Below the pieces are notes generated by a model. The model did not search any database and was not told where the DNA came from. It saw nothing but the letters and a program-made list of their open reading frames with translations. From Flavimaricola marinus (GTDB lineage Bacteria > Pseudomonadota > Alphaproteobacteria > Rhodobacterales > Rhodobacteraceae): a stretch of 53,472 nucleotides of DNA. Where the stretch lies: contig NZ_FXZK01000016.1 in NCBI RefSeq assembly GCF_900184895.1, positions 1 through 53,472 of the forward strand, in the 5' to 3' direction. Both the position numbers and the translations under genes were made by a program. Shown here in pieces: positions 1 to 8,143 of this stretch. Each line of letters begins with the position of its first letter. Position 1 is the stretch's first letter.

Positions 1-177
1 AGTCACGCCGCAAAGCTGTTCGCTACGACAAAACGGCGCTATCGCCACCGCAACTGCATCGAGATCATGTTCGGTCGCCTAAAAGACTGGCGCAGAGTCG
101 CAACCTGCTATGACAGATGCGCCAAGACCTTCCTGTCCGCCGTCGCACTCGCGGAAACCGTCATGTTCTGGCTTTGA
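1..177 (+). CDS. IS5-family transposase, C-terminal fragment
   Basis: The last 58 residues of a DDE transposase are readable in frame 1, ending at TGA 175-177. The fragment carries RYRHRNCIEIMFGRLKDWRR, which fits the IS5-family C-terminal signature Y-(2)-R-(3)-E-(6)-K exactly (Y14, R17, E21, K28 of the fragment); E21 is the final catalytic acid of the DDE triad. The rest of the gene lies beyond the left edge, so activity of the element cannot be judged. Such DDE enzymes cut and join the IS ends during transposition. No stop or frameshift is seen in the visible part. Confidence 0.85.
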   Translation, partial: SHAAKLFATTKRRYRHRNCIEIMFGRLKDWRRVATCYDRCAKTFLSAVALAETVMFWL

Positions 178-200
178 AGATCAATGAGCCTGAGCCCTAG
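1..200 (+). mobile_element. right end of an IS5-family insertion sequence (partial)
   Basis: The window opens inside a transposase gene that ends at 177. The tail TGAGCCTGAGCCCTAG (about 185-200) is a plausible right terminal inverted repeat plus a CTAG target, but the left end is outside the window, so the repeat cannot be confirmed. The element abuts the stop of the rhaM-type gene at 207, so its insertion probably defines the end of that operon. Confidence 0.6.
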
Positions 201-206
201 ATATGT

Positions 207-536
207 TCAGTCCAGATGAAATATCTCGGGCATCTCGGCCCACCACTCTCCGTCTTTGCGAGGTGTGAGTGGGCGCTGCAGTGGGGCCACAATTCGCTGC
301 CACTCGCTGGTGATCGGATCTTCTGCCAACTTCGCTTGATCCGCCGCGAAGTCGTCGCCGACATATTCAAAGTATCCGAACAGAAGATTTTCAGGTTCCC
401 GCAGGAAGATAGAGTAGTTGCGGATGTTTGCGCGCCCTAGTGCCGCCGAAACGCCCGGCCAGCTCTCTCGATGCAGCTCAATATAGCGATCCCGCGTCTC
501 GTCCGTGAGGCCGATTATTGCCCCAAATCGCTTCAT
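207..536 (-). CDS. rhaM: L-rhamnose mutarotase family protein (RhaM/YiiL)
   Basis: A 109-residue protein of the RhaM family, which interconverts alpha and beta anomers of L-rhamnose or a related 6-deoxy sugar. The start at MKRFG (ATG 536-534) is chosen because it overlaps the stop of the upstream ATPase gene in an ATGA junction and gives the usual ~105-residue family length; an upstream in-frame start would add 11 unrelated residues. His22 (YIELHRESW) sits where the catalytic His of E. coli YiiL is, and the C-terminal tryptophan-rich end (WWAEMPEIFHLD) is typical. It is the last gene of the five-gene importer/dehydratase transcript and points to a deoxy-sugar or related aldose as substrate. 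L-fucose is an alternative. The IS remnant begins only seven bases downstream. Confidence 0.85.
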   Translation of the reverse strand: MKRFGAIIGLTDETRDRYIELHRESWPGVSAALGRANIRNYSIFLREPENLLFGYFEYVGDDFAADQAKLAEDPITSEWQRIVAPLQRPLTPRKDGEWWAEMPEIFHLD

Positions 537-1621
537 CGAATACGCTCTCCGGTCGACCTGAACAGGCAAGTCTTGTCGGCATCGAATGTCACCGAGACGG
601 TATCTCCCACTGCCGGCCGCGCAGATCGAGCCTCCACGACGACAGGCAAACCCTGCCCCAAGCTCCCATGTATGAATGCGGTCGACCCCAGCTGTTCGAC
701 CACCTCGATGGTCAAGTCCACTCGGGGCCCTGTGCCCTCCATAAAGTGTTCCGGGCGAATGCCAATCTGGATGTCTTCACCGGGAGCCAGTTTTTCGCTC
801 AGTCCCGACATCGCGATTTCGACCCCAGCAAGTTTCACGCGATCTTCGGCGATGACTTGTCCGGGCAGAACATTCATCCGGGGGCTTCCAATAAAGCCGG
901 CCACGAACGTGTTGTCGGGATCGTCGTAAAGGTCTGTTGGCCGCCCCACCTGCTCGACCTTGCCGGCGCGAAGAACAACGATCCGGTCCGCGAGCGTCAT
1001 GGCCTCGGTCTGGTCATGGGTCACGTAGATCATCGTCGCGCCGAGAGATTGATGCAAACGGGCAATTTCTATCCGGGTCTGCACCCTCAACTCAGCATCG
1101 AGATTGGAAAGCGGTTCGTCGAATAAAAAGACCCGCGGCTCGCGTACGATTGCCCGACCGATCGCAACACGCTGGCGCTGCCCCCCGGACAATTGTGCGG
1201 GCTTGCGATCGAGGAGCGGTTCGATTTGCAGGATGCGCGCCGCTTTCTCGACAGCCTTCCTCCGCTCCTCCTTCGGAATGCGTTGCAGCCGAAGCGCGAA
1301 GCCCATGTTCTCGGCCACTGTCATATGCGGATAAAGCGCGTAAGACTGGAAAACCATGGCGATGCCGCGGTCATACGGCTCTTCGTCGGTCACGGTCTTG
1401 CCTGCGATCGTGACCTCGCCCGACGTGACGTTCTCCAGTCCGGCAATCATCCGCAGAAGCGTCGACTTTCCACAACCGGATGGACCGACGAAAACGACCA
1501 ACTCGCCCTTCTCGATCGTCAGATCAATCCCCCGGATCACGTCATGCCCACCAAAGCTCTTCGTGACCGAGATCAGCGTTAGTTCAGGGTCGGCCGATTT
1601 CGGCTGAATTGAGGCAGACAT
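533..1621 (-). CDS. sugar ABC transporter ATP-binding protein (MalK/UgpC type)
   Basis: A 362-residue ABC ATPase of the CUT1 carbohydrate family. Visible motifs: Walker [10 protein letters not shown] (about 46-54), signature [14 protein letters not shown], Walker [14 protein letters not shown]-loop YVTHDQTEA, and a C-terminal TOBE-type regulatory domain (about 240-362). It energises the two permeases encoded just upstream at the inner membrane face. The start at 1621 is preferred because AAAGGA lies five bases before it; ATG 1627, which overlaps the permease stop as ATGA, is the alternative and adds only two residues. Its stop overlaps the rhaM start. The longer open frame reaching 1912 is a shadow over the permease gene. 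Confidence 0.93.
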   Translation of the reverse strand: MSASIQPKSADPELTLISVTKSFGGHDVIRGIDLTIEKGELVVFVGPSGCGKSTLLRMIAGLENVTSGEVTIAGKTVTDEEPYDRGIAMVFQSYALYPHMTVAENMGFALRLQRIPKEERRKAVEKAARILQIEPLLDRKPAQLSGGQRQRVAIGRAIVREPRVFLFDEPLSNLDAELRVQTRIEIARLHQSLGATMIYVTHDQTEAMTLADRIVVLRAGKVEQVGRPTDLYDDPDNTFVAGFIGSPRMNVLPGQVIAEDRVKLAGVEIAMSGLSEKLAPGEDIQIGIRPEHFMEGTGPRVDLTIEVVEQLGSTAFIHGSLGQGLPVVVEARSARPAVGDTVSVTFDADKTCLFRSTGERIR

Positions 1622-1623
1622 AT

Positions 1624-2457
1624 TCATCCTTTCACGGCGCCGGCGGCAATTCCGGCCACAATACGGCGCTGAAAAACAAGGTAAATCAGAACAATAGGCG
1701 CCGCAGCCAGAACGATCCCGGCAGCCAGGAGCGGCACGTTCGTGGAATACTCGCCCCTCAGCGCGGTGATCCCGACCATCAATGTCCGTTCGCGCTGGAG
1801 GACCAGAAGGGAAATCAGAACATCGTTCCAACAATACAATGTGTTCAGGATCCCCAACGTGATCAGCGCCGGGGTGCCAAGCGGCAGCATGACAAACCAC
1901 CAGACCTGCCAAAACCTCGCCCCATCCACACGCGCCGCTTCGGTAAGTTCTCGCGGAAGTGCCGCGTAGAATGCCGCCATGAGGTAGACGCTGAACGGTA
2001 GGAAGAAGGCCGTGTAAGACAGGATCAACCCGATACGTGTGTTAAGCAGTCCCAGGCCGATGATGGTCTTGTAGAAGGGTACGAGCACGACCTGCACAGG
2101 GATCATCATACTGGCTAGGATCACGATGAAGACCAGTCGTCGATAGGGAAAGCGCAGCACGGCGAGCGCAAACCCGGCAAGCGATGCCGTGATCAGCAGA
2201 ACCGCGACGGCCCCACCGGTTACGACTACCGAATTTAGAAAATATTCTGAGAAGCGAGCCCGGCCCCACGCCGTGACGAAGTTTTCGAAGGTCGGATCAT
2301 TGACCCATCCAAACCGGTCCAGAATGTATCCCCGGTTGTCCTTCAGGGCATTATTGATCGCAAACCAGAGCGGATAGATACACGATAGGGCCAGCAGTGC
2401 CATCGGGACCGAGGCCGCCCAGAGTATCTTTCGCTCGCGTCTTCCCACCGTGGCCAT
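1624..2457 (-). CDS. carbohydrate ABC transporter permease (MalG/UgpE type)
   Basis: A 277-residue inner-membrane permease with six hydrophobic segments. The EAA loop that docks to the ATPase is EAARVDGARFWQVWWFVMLP (about residue 185-205), and the C-terminus VAGIAAGAVKG is typical of the MalG/UgpE branch. It pairs with the UgpA-type permease 19 bases upstream and overlaps the ATPase gene at its 3' end, so the three products are probably made from one transcript. The substrate cannot be read from the sequence; the RhaM and enolase-family neighbours suggest a sugar or an aldonate. Confidence 0.92.
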   Translation of the reverse strand: MATVGRRERKILWAASVPMALLALSCIYPLWFAINNALKDNRGYILDRFGWVNDPTFENFVTAWGRARFSEYFLNSVVVTGGAVAVLLITASLAGFALAVLRFPYRRLVFIVILASMMIPVQVVLVPFYKTIIGLGLLNTRIGLILSYTAFFLPFSVYLMAAFYAALPRELTEAARVDGARFWQVWWFVMLPLGTPALITLGILNTLYCWNDVLISLLVLQRERTLMVGITALRGEYSTNVPLLAAGIVLAAAPIVLIYLVFQRRIVAGIAAGAVKG

Positions 2458-2476
2458 GGCTTAGGCACTCCCCGCG

Positions 2477-3352
2477 CTAAACATTTGCATTTCGGCTCAT
2501 TATACGGATTTGCAAGTAGGCAACGCCGGCCATCATACTGAACAGGAACATCGAGATTGCCGCTGCATAGCCCGGCCGGTTCAATCGCCCCTGCTCCAGC
2601 CATATCAAGAATTCCGGCAAGGTGGTTGATGTTCCGGGGCCACCGCCAGTCAGCACATAGATCAGGCCAAACATCGAGGTCAGAACACCAATGGTCGTAA
2701 CAACCGCGACGAATTCGATGATGGGCCGCAGCGAAGGGATGACGATCAGGAAGAGCCGCTGCCAGAATCGCGCTCCGTCAATTCGGGCAGCCTCGACTAT
2801 ATCATCGGGCACCGTCGAGAGCCCTGACAGAAAAATCAGGACCGACATGCCGAAGGTCGACCAAAGCTGCACCGCAATGAGCGAGCCGAGCGCGGTGCTA
2901 GACGAGCCCAGCCAGTCGACGGCATCGATGCCGATGACCTTCAGTGCAGCATTCAACGACCCGTCATACCGCAGGACGATGTTGAAGATCGCACCAACGA
3001 TCACCGAAGAAAGAACCGCGGGAAGAAAATAGACGGCGCGGTAAAGCTTTCCGCCGGGAACACCTTGATGGATCAAAATAGCCAAAAGCATCGGAAGCAT
3101 GACCCAGATCGGCAGTGTTGCCAGCAACAAAAGGGTATTGACGATGGAGTCCCTGAAATTGGTATCGCCAACGGCGCGGACATAGTTGTCTGCTCCTATC
3201 CACTCACCGTTCTCACTGAACGACAGGGTGAATCCCCAAAACAGCGGAATGATCCGGAAGATCAGCAATAAGAGGAGCGACGGTAAAAGGAACAGTGCGG
3301 CGAAACGCCGTTCCGCTTTTGATCCAATTGCTTTTCGCCTTTGTGCCGACAT
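2477..3352 (-). CDS. sugar ABC transporter permease (MalF/UgpA type)
   Basis: A 291-residue permease beginning MSAQRRKAIGSKAERRFAAL, with the first membrane helix at about 20-42 and an EAA loop EAARIDGARFWQRLFLIVIP (about 205-225). The start at 3352 is chosen because the longer open frame (to 3532) would run into the end of the binding-protein gene and has no family-like sequence. No extra periplasmic domain is present, unlike the permease at 19227. It forms the heterodimeric channel with the MalG-type partner. A 115-base spacer holding a hairpin separates it from the binding-protein gene. Confidence 0.9.
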   Translation of the reverse strand: MSAQRRKAIGSKAERRFAALFLLPSLLLLLIFRIIPLFWGFTLSFSENGEWIGADNYVRAVGDTNFRDSIVNTLLLLATLPIWVMLPMLLAILIHQGVPGGKLYRAVYFLPAVLSSVIVGAIFNIVLRYDGSLNAALKVIGIDAVDWLGSSSTALGSLIAVQLWSTFGMSVLIFLSGLSTVPDDIVEAARIDGARFWQRLFLIVIPSLRPIIEFVAVVTTIGVLTSMFGLIYVLTGGGPGTSTTLPEFLIWLEQGRLNRPGYAAAISMFLFSMMAGVAYLQIRIMSRNANV

Positions 3353-3422
3353 CCTGACCCCCTTGACCCTGTTGCCTCGGCGCCTCCGGGAATAGTTTCC
3401 GAAAGCACAGCGGCTTCTAAGA

Positions 3423-3453
3423 CCCCTCCGCGCGCTGGTGCATCGCAGAGGGG
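3423..3453 (-). other. intercistronic hairpin after the binding-protein gene
   Basis: CCCCTCCGCG (3423-3432) faces CGCAGAGGGG (3444-3453). On the plus strand there is one C-A mismatch, but on the transcribed minus strand the same position is a U-G wobble, giving an unbroken 10-pair helix with an 11-base loop. There is no U tract, so it is more likely a 3'-end stabiliser or partial terminator than a full stop. It lies between the binding-protein and permease genes, where such elements set a high binding-protein to permease ratio. Confidence 0.55.
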
Positions 3454-3467
3454 CCTGATCAACGTGG

Positions 3468-4688
3468 CTACATGTTGCTCTGTCGCGCAAGCTCCATGGC
3501 CTCGATGGCTTCATCTGCGGTGATGTCGCCATTGAGAAGAACCTGACTCTGCCGCTTCCATTCCTCCAGCACAGCCTGGTTCATGATCGCATGAGACATC
3601 CCCGCCGGATGCTCTTGCATCAGCGTGAGGATAACCGACAAGGTCGGCGAAGAGAGGGTGGAGGTATCGACGGCATTGCTGGCCGGCAGCGCGCCGGTGT
3701 CGACTGCGAAGATCGCTTCCCGATCCCCATCCGTCAAGATCTGAACGAGATCTTTGGCAAGGTCCTGCTCGTCGCTCTGCGCGGTCACGGCCCATCCGAT
3801 GCCGCCTGCGAACGGCAAAGCTGCGTGGTCGGCTCCAGGTGTCGGGAACGCAAACGCACCGAGGTTCTCAGGCATAAGGAAGTCGTCGAACTGCTTCCAG
3901 TGAGCGACATCCGAAAGCAATCCGACAGTATGCGCGGCCTCCCCTCGCATGAACATCTCGTATTCGTCCATGAACTTGGCGGTCGAGTTGGCGCCCCGCG
4001 AGAACCAGCCGCCCTCGTTCATCTGCACCCAGAGATCGACAATCGCGCGTGCCTTTGGGTCCGTCCAAGGCATTTCGCCCGCAGCCCAGGCCGTATAGTC
4101 GTCAGCCGTAAAGGAATTGGCCGTCGCGAGGGTCACGTGAAACTCGCCGCCAAACCCTTCCTTATTGCCCATCGCAAAGCAGGGAACGCTGCCTTCAGCG
4201 ATGATAGCATCGCAAACAGAGGTCAACGCCTCCCAATTGGCGGGCGGCGCATCCGGGTCCAATCCAGCCTGCTCATAGAGCGCCCGGTTATAATAGACCA
4301 CGAACCCCTGAATCGTGAGCGGCAATGCGTATGTCGCCCCATCTGCGGAGAAGGCATCAACGCCGGAGAAGCCCTCGCTCATGCCTGACAGGTCAGCCAG
4401 GTCGGCTCCACGAGATGTTGTCTGTGAACCGCCATGCAGCAATACGACGTCCGGCCCCTCCCCTGATGCGAGGGCTGTCCCAAGCAAGGTATAGTATTGA
4501 TCGTGCGGCTGCGCGACGAAGTTCACTGTGACGCCGGGATGCATTTGCTCGAATGCCTCTCGGGCGCTGTCATAATAGGCCGCCGTAACCGGGTCCGAGT
4601 ATTTCCAGTCCCAGACCGTCAGTTCCTGCGCCATTGCGGCAGAGCCTGTCACGATTGTCGACGCCAACAAAGCTAGTTTGAGTTTCAT
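3468..4688 (-). CDS. sugar ABC transporter substrate-binding protein
   Basis: A 406-residue extracellular solute-binding protein (family 1, CUT1). The start MKLKLALLAS at 4688 gives a clear signal peptide with a likely cleavage after SAAMAQ (about residue 21), followed by ELTVWDWKYSD, typical of the first strand of this fold. A 20-residue upstream extension of the frame has no signal-peptide logic. It captures substrate in the periplasm and delivers it to the permease pair encoded downstream. It lies 29 bases after the enolase-family gene, so both probably share the promoter near 5925. Confidence 0.92.
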   Translation of the reverse strand: MKLKLALLASTIVTGSAAMAQELTVWDWKYSDPVTAAYYDSAREAFEQMHPGVTVNFVAQPHDQYYTLLGTALASGEGPDVVLLHGGSQTTSRGADLADLSGMSEGFSGVDAFSADGATYALPLTIQGFVVYYNRALYEQAGLDPDAPPANWEALTSVCDAIIAEGSVPCFAMGNKEGFGGEFHVTLATANSFTADDYTAWAAGEMPWTDPKARAIVDLWVQMNEGGWFSRGANSTAKFMDEYEMFMRGEAAHTVGLLSDVAHWKQFDDFLMPENLGAFAFPTPGADHAALPFAGGIGWAVTAQSDEQDLAKDLVQILTDGDREAIFAVDTGALPASNAVDTSTLSSPTLSVILTLMQEHPAGMSHAIMNQAVLEEWKRQSQVLLNGDITADEAIEAMELARQSNM

Positions 4689-4717
4689 CGGGTTCCTCCC
4701 CTTGATGTGATCCGCCG

Positions 4718-5899
4718 CTAGGCGCTGAGTTTCTGGAACATTCTGCAATCAGGTGCTCTTCGCATCTCCTCCGAGGACAGCACCTCAGGCGCGGCCCAGT
4801 CGCGCCTTGCCGTTTCGCTAAGGGTCAGACCCAGCCCCGGTCGGTCCGGCACGTGGATTCTGCCCTCCTGAATCCCGAACGGCTCGTCGACCAGGAAGTC
4901 ATAGTTTTGAAACGAATATTCGAGCCACGGCACCTCCGGCAACGCGCAAGCTGCGTGCACGCCGGTCTCCAGCGTCGTGTTGCCCAAGGCGACGGGAATG
5001 CCCAACTCCGCCGCCAACCATCCTATGTGCATGACTTCCGAGATCCGGCCGTGCACATTGATGATGTCGGTGGCACGGGCCATGAGTAGACGCGCCCTTC
5101 CCGAGACGTCGAGGTACTCGCCTGAATTGATCAACGTCCAAGGGTGCGCGGCAGAGAGCGCTTTCAGACCCTCGATATCCGTCCGAAGGATCGGGTCCTC
5201 GACCCAATAGATGTCGTGCCCCGCTTTGCGAAACAACTCGAGTCGATGACTCGCATCCTTGGGCGACCACCCTTCGTTGGCGTCGACCATAACCGTCGCG
5301 TCCGGCCCGACCACGTCCCTAAGCAAGTCCAGCCGATTCAGATCCCATGCCGCTTCGGCATGGCCGAGCTTGATCTTGAATGCCGAGAAGCCGAGCGACG
5401 ATGCCCTCGCGAAGAACGACGTGAATTCCGCGTCGGACAAGTGAAAATCGAGCCCACTCGCGTATACCGGGGCACTCCGCTTTGATCCGCCAAGGTATTC
5501 CGAAAGCGGCAAACCGGCTTGCTGCGCCGCCAGATCCCACAGTGCAATCTGCATTGCTTCACCAAATCCGTAAGTCGCGTCCCGCTGGGCTCCGCCGCGA
5601 GGACGCTCGATCCGATGAACCAGCGCCGCTGGAACCATTCCATCGAGGCCTGGCCAGACATGGGCCGCAAATGTCGCCTCCATGACAGCCAGCGGCGGCA
5701 TCGGATCCCACATCGTATGAGCAAAGCCCAGTCCGGTGCGCCCGCTGCCGTCCGTCAACTCCAGAGCGACTGCGTGAAACGCGTCGAATGCAACCTGACT
5801 ATCACCAATCACGCGATCCCGGCGGACCTGAAATCGGGTCAGACGCCAGTCCGTTATAGTCAATCCCCGCGAGGTGCTGGATTTACGTTGCGCGCCCAT
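4718..5899 (-). CDS. enolase-superfamily enzyme (mandelate racemase/muconate lactonizing type), probable sugar-acid dehydratase
   Basis: A 393-residue protein with the N-terminal capping domain (about 12-130) and the barrel domain. Visible active-site landmarks: FKIKLGH, a KxK motif giving the catalytic lysine pair; metal ligands in VMVDANEGW (Asp), VEDP (Glu) and NSGEYLD (Glu). After these comes DIINVHGRISEV and a GNTTLETGV strand. The metal triad is intact. In this superfamily such proteins abstract the alpha-proton of a carboxylate and either dehydrate sugar acids or racemise; the sugar importer and RhaM context favours dehydration of an aldonate. The exact substrate (rhamnonate, fuconate or another) cannot be read from motifs, because the residues after the third metal ligand match no subgroup I can place with certainty. 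First gene of the minus-strand operon, divergent from the GntR gene. Confidence 0.75.
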   Translation of the reverse strand: MGAQRKSSTSRGLTITDWRLTRFQVRRDRVIGDSQVAFDAFHAVALELTDGSGRTGLGFAHTMWDPMPPLAVMEATFAAHVWPGLDGMVPAALVHRIERPRGGAQRDATYGFGEAMQIALWDLAAQQAGLPLSEYLGGSKRSAPVYASGLDFHLSDAEFTSFFARASSLGFSAFKIKLGHAEAAWDLNRLDLLRDVVGPDATVMVDANEGWSPKDASHRLELFRKAGHDIYWVEDPILRTDIEGLKALSAAHPWTLINSGEYLDVSGRARLLMARATDIINVHGRISEVMHIGWLAAELGIPVALGNTTLETGVHAACALPEVPWLEYSFQNYDFLVDEPFGIQEGRIHVPDRPGLGLTLSETARRDWAAPEVLSSEEMRRAPDCRMFQKLSA

Positions 5900-5922
5900 T
5901 CTGATCCTGTCAAATCTAAAAT

Positions 5923-5934
5923 CTGATATATCAG
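5923..5934. promoter_or_regulatory. 12-bp palindrome in the divergent regulatory region (candidate GntR operator)
   Basis: CTGATATATCAG is a perfect palindrome, 24 bases upstream of the enolase-family start and 52 upstream of the GntR start. A second shorter one, TTGCT-TTAT-AGCAA, lies at 5952-5965. FCD-type GntR proteins usually bind short AT-rich palindromes in just this position, so either could be the autoregulatory and operon operator. No footprint or second copy of the exact 12-mer was seen in the window. Confidence 0.5.
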
Positions 5935-5985
5935 TTACTGCAGCACATCTATTGCTTTATAGCAAGTGGTGAATTACAAAGTGGC

Positions 5986-6648
5986 ATGAAGCTGCGCGAC
6001 TCCACTCCTCTGCTATCCGATCTAGCGTATGAGCGCATCTTGCAGGCGCTCTTTGACTCAAAGGTGCCCATGGGCGCCCGCGTTAGCCAAACGGACCTCG
6101 TCAACCTCACAGGAGTGCCCGTTGGGCCGGTCAGAGATGCACTCAAGGTGCTGGAAGCAGATGGCATCGTCATCGTGCATCCACGCTCGGGGATCGAGGT
6201 GATACGGCCTTCTGCGGAACTGGTCCGATCAACCTTTCAGTTTCGTCTCATTATCGAAAAAGCGGCCACCCGAACATTTGCAATCTCGGCCCCGGAGGCA
6301 CAACTCCGAAGGCTGTTGGCGCTCCACAAGGAAAGCTGTGAGGCGATCTCAACCTCAGAAACGAATGCCAACGTAGCAACAGAGCTCTCGACTATAGAAG
6401 AGTCTTTTCACACCCCGGTCGTCGCATCTCTTGGCAACGAGCTTGTCGATGCGAGCTACCGACGCCTGCAACTCATGGCGCGGATCGTCAAGGACAAGGG
6501 CGCCGTCTTCCCGCGCGCCGCCCTGAAGTCCCTGACCGAACATATTGCGGTGATCGACGCCTGCTTGGCACGTGATCCCGACGCAGCAGAGGCGGCTATT
6601 GCGCAGCACCTCAGCAACGCAATGCATCGGAATCTGGGGCTCGACTAA
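5986..6648 (+). CDS. GntR-family transcriptional regulator, FCD (FadR) subfamily
   Basis: A 220-residue regulator. The winged helix (about 8-75) includes GARVSQTDLVNLTGVPVGPV and ends DGIVIVHPRSGIEV, the usual GntR wing. Residues about 90-215 form an all-helical FCD ligand domain with the His and acidic positions expected for a metal-bound carboxylate ligand (ESFHTPVV, LTEHIAVIDACL, AIAQHLSNAM). The ligand is therefore probably a sugar acid or similar. It is divergent from the enolase-family/ABC operon and upstream of the TRAP operon, and likely controls one or both. The start follows only a weak Shine-Dalgarno sequence. Confidence 0.9.
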   Translation: MKLRDSTPLLSDLAYERILQALFDSKVPMGARVSQTDLVNLTGVPVGPVRDALKVLEADGIVIVHPRSGIEVIRPSAELVRSTFQFRLIIEKAATRTFAISAPEAQLRRLLALHKESCEAISTSETNANVATELSTIEESFHTPVVASLGNELVDASYRRLQLMARIVKDKGAVFPRAALKSLTEHIAVIDACLARDPDAAEAAIAQHLSNAMHRNLGLD

Positions 6649-6892
6649 CGGCGCCAAGGATCTTTTACCGAAACCTGCGCTCGATTCGGATCTGAACACG
6701 CGATCAGAACTTGCCTTGTCCGCCCTTGCGACCTCGCAGGCAAACCGGCTGTCGCGGCGTCCGCTCCATTGGCACATTCCGCTGCGAGCCGAAACGTTCG
6801 GATAATCGGCCAATGCCACCAACCTCGACGGGCGCTATTGAGCCGAACAGTTCCGTGCTTGGCAAGAATGGCGAGTCAGAATCCAACAGGGT

Positions 6893-6921
6893 TTGACAGA
6901 TATCGTAGCGCGAGATACTAG
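6893..6921 (+). promoter_or_regulatory. candidate sigma-70 promoter for the TRAP operon
   Basis: A perfect -35 hexamer TTGACA (6893-6898) is followed after 17 bases by TACTAG (6916-6921), a weak -10. The predicted start would lie near 6928, leaving a leader of about 120 bases before dctP. The weak -10 coincides with the palindrome described next, which fits repression or activation at this site. Confidence 0.45.
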
Positions 6922-6932
6922 TATACCAATTG
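6915..6932 (+). promoter_or_regulatory. candidate GntR-type operator overlapping the dctP promoter
   Basis: ATACTAGTAT (6915-6924) is a perfect 10-base palindrome, and the adjoining TATACCAATTG (6922-6932) equals the right half of the known ExuR/UxuR operator consensus (AATTGGTATACCAATT), with a degenerate left half. It overlaps the -10 of the candidate promoter. The GntR protein encoded at 5986 is the obvious candidate binder, but this is inferred only from position and motif. Confidence 0.4.
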
Positions 6933-7046
6933 ACCTTTCGAGGTTGATTTCGTGGCATCTCAAGATGAGGAGCCATCAAATTTGGTTTGGTGGAAGCTGC
7001 ATAAGGCAAGCGCCGGACCCGTTTAACGATCGGGAGGGATCGAAAG

Positions 7047-8039
7047 ATGTTACACACGAGCATTCGCAAGACCTTTGCATGCGCTGCGATCGGCGGCTCG
7101 CTGGTTCTCGCGGCCAGCACGGCTTCGGCTGTCGAACTACGCGGCTGGAATATCCACGTCGAAGACTACCCTGTTTCCATCGCTATGGAATCGTTCATGG
7201 AGGAAGTGACCGAACGTACCGGCGGCGAAATCACCGGGCAGATCTATCACAACGGCGTTCTCGGCAGTCAGCCCGATGCGATCGAACAGATCCGCCTCGG
7301 CGTCATCGACTTCGGCGAATTCAGCCTCGGCCCGATGGGGCAATCCATCCCCGAGACGAACGTGGTATCGCTTCCGTTTATCTTCAGCTCCATTCCGCAG
7401 ATGTACGAGCTGATGGACGGCGAAGTGGGTGAAGCGATCGGCGCGGGCATGATCGAGAAAGGGATCGTGCCTCTGGGATGGTATGACGCCGGTGCGCGCT
7501 CGTTCTACAACTCGGTGCGCCCGATCAACACGCCTGCCGACGTTGAGGGCCTCAAGGTCCGCGTGATGAGCAACGATCTCTTTGTTGGTATGGTCGAGGC
7601 AATGGACGGCAACGCAACGCCCATGGCCTTTGCAGAGGTTTACCAATCCATCAAGACCGGCGTTGTCGATGGCGCGGAAAACAACCCGCCATCCTACGAG
7701 TCGACCAGTCACTTCGAAGTCGCTCAGTATTACTCACTGACCGAGCACCTCATCATCCCGGAATGCTTGTGCATGAGCCTCAAGACCTGGGAAACGCTGA
7801 CACCCGAGCAGCAGACGATCCTGAAGGAAGCCGGTCACGCCAGTGCGCTCTTGCAGCGTGAACTCTGGCAGGCACGCGAGGCTGCGAGCATGGAAATCGT
7901 TCAGGCCGGCGGCACGATTGTCAACACCATCGAAGACAAGGCTCCTTTCCAAGAGGCCATGGCCCCCGTCTACGATCAGTTCCTTGCCGACAACCCCGAC
8001 CTGGCAGATCTGGTAAACATGATCCGCAACGCCGAATAA
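7047..8039 (+). CDS. dctP: TRAP transporter substrate-binding protein (DctP family)
   Basis: A 330-residue periplasmic receptor. The first 28 residues (MLHTSIRKTF to STASA) form a signal peptide. GLKVRVMSND holds the conserved arginine that grips the substrate carboxylate in DctP proteins, and GVVDGAENNP the downstream ligand-contact region. It binds an organic or sugar acid and hands it to the DctQ/DctM membrane pair, driven by the sodium or proton gradient. The neighbouring GntR/FCD regulator and enolase-family dehydratase make a sugar acid the likely ligand. The ribosome site GGGAGG is strong. The gene is followed by a 12-bp hairpin before dctQ. Confidence 0.93.
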   Translation: MLHTSIRKTFACAAIGGSLVLAASTASAVELRGWNIHVEDYPVSIAMESFMEEVTERTGGEITGQIYHNGVLGSQPDAIEQIRLGVIDFGEFSLGPMGQSIPETNVVSLPFIFSSIPQMYELMDGEVGEAIGAGMIEKGIVPLGWYDAGARSFYNSVRPINTPADVEGLKVRVMSNDLFVGMVEAMDGNATPMAFAEVYQSIKTGVVDGAENNPPSYESTSHFEVAQYYSLTEHLIIPECLCMSLKTWETLTPEQQTILKEAGHASALLQRELWQAREAASMEIVQAGGTIVNTIEDKAPFQEAMAPVYDQFLADNPDLADLVNMIRNAE

Positions 8040-8055
8040 CGCGGCACCAAAAAGA

Positions 8056-8086
8056 GTTGTCCCGCCTGATCCACAGGCGGGACAAC
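8056..8086 (+). other. hairpin between dctP and dctQ
   Basis: GTTGTCCCGCCT (8056-8067) pairs perfectly with AGGCGGGACAAC (8075-8086) around a seven-base loop. It is followed by GATTTCGGTTC rather than a U run, so partial termination or RNA protection is more likely than full termination. It starts 16 bases after the dctP stop, where uncoupling of receptor and membrane-subunit expression is common. Confidence 0.65.
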
Positions 8087-8143
8087 GATTTCGGTTCTTC
8101 GCTACTTTGCAGACGCAACGCCGATAATGAGGAGACCCGGATC

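Larger units (their letters stand above)
6649..7046 (+). promoter_or_regulatory. 398-bp intergenic region ahead of the TRAP operon
   Basis: No convincing gene is seen. Frames here are short and overlap the dctP gene or read the wrong strand. The right half holds the candidate promoter and operator listed separately and the strong dctP ribosome site GGGAGG (about 7031-7036). The left half (6649-6890) shows no recognised element. Confidence 0.5.

Noticed and set aside
1628-1912. Upstream extension of the ATPase gene at 533
   Set aside because: It lies over the permease gene in another frame and has no ABC-family sequence.
8057-8143. N-terminal extension of dctQ from TTG 8057
   Set aside because: Begins inside the dctP-dctQ hairpin, lacks a ribosome site and is unlike DctQ N-termini; GTG 8144 has GAGGAG.
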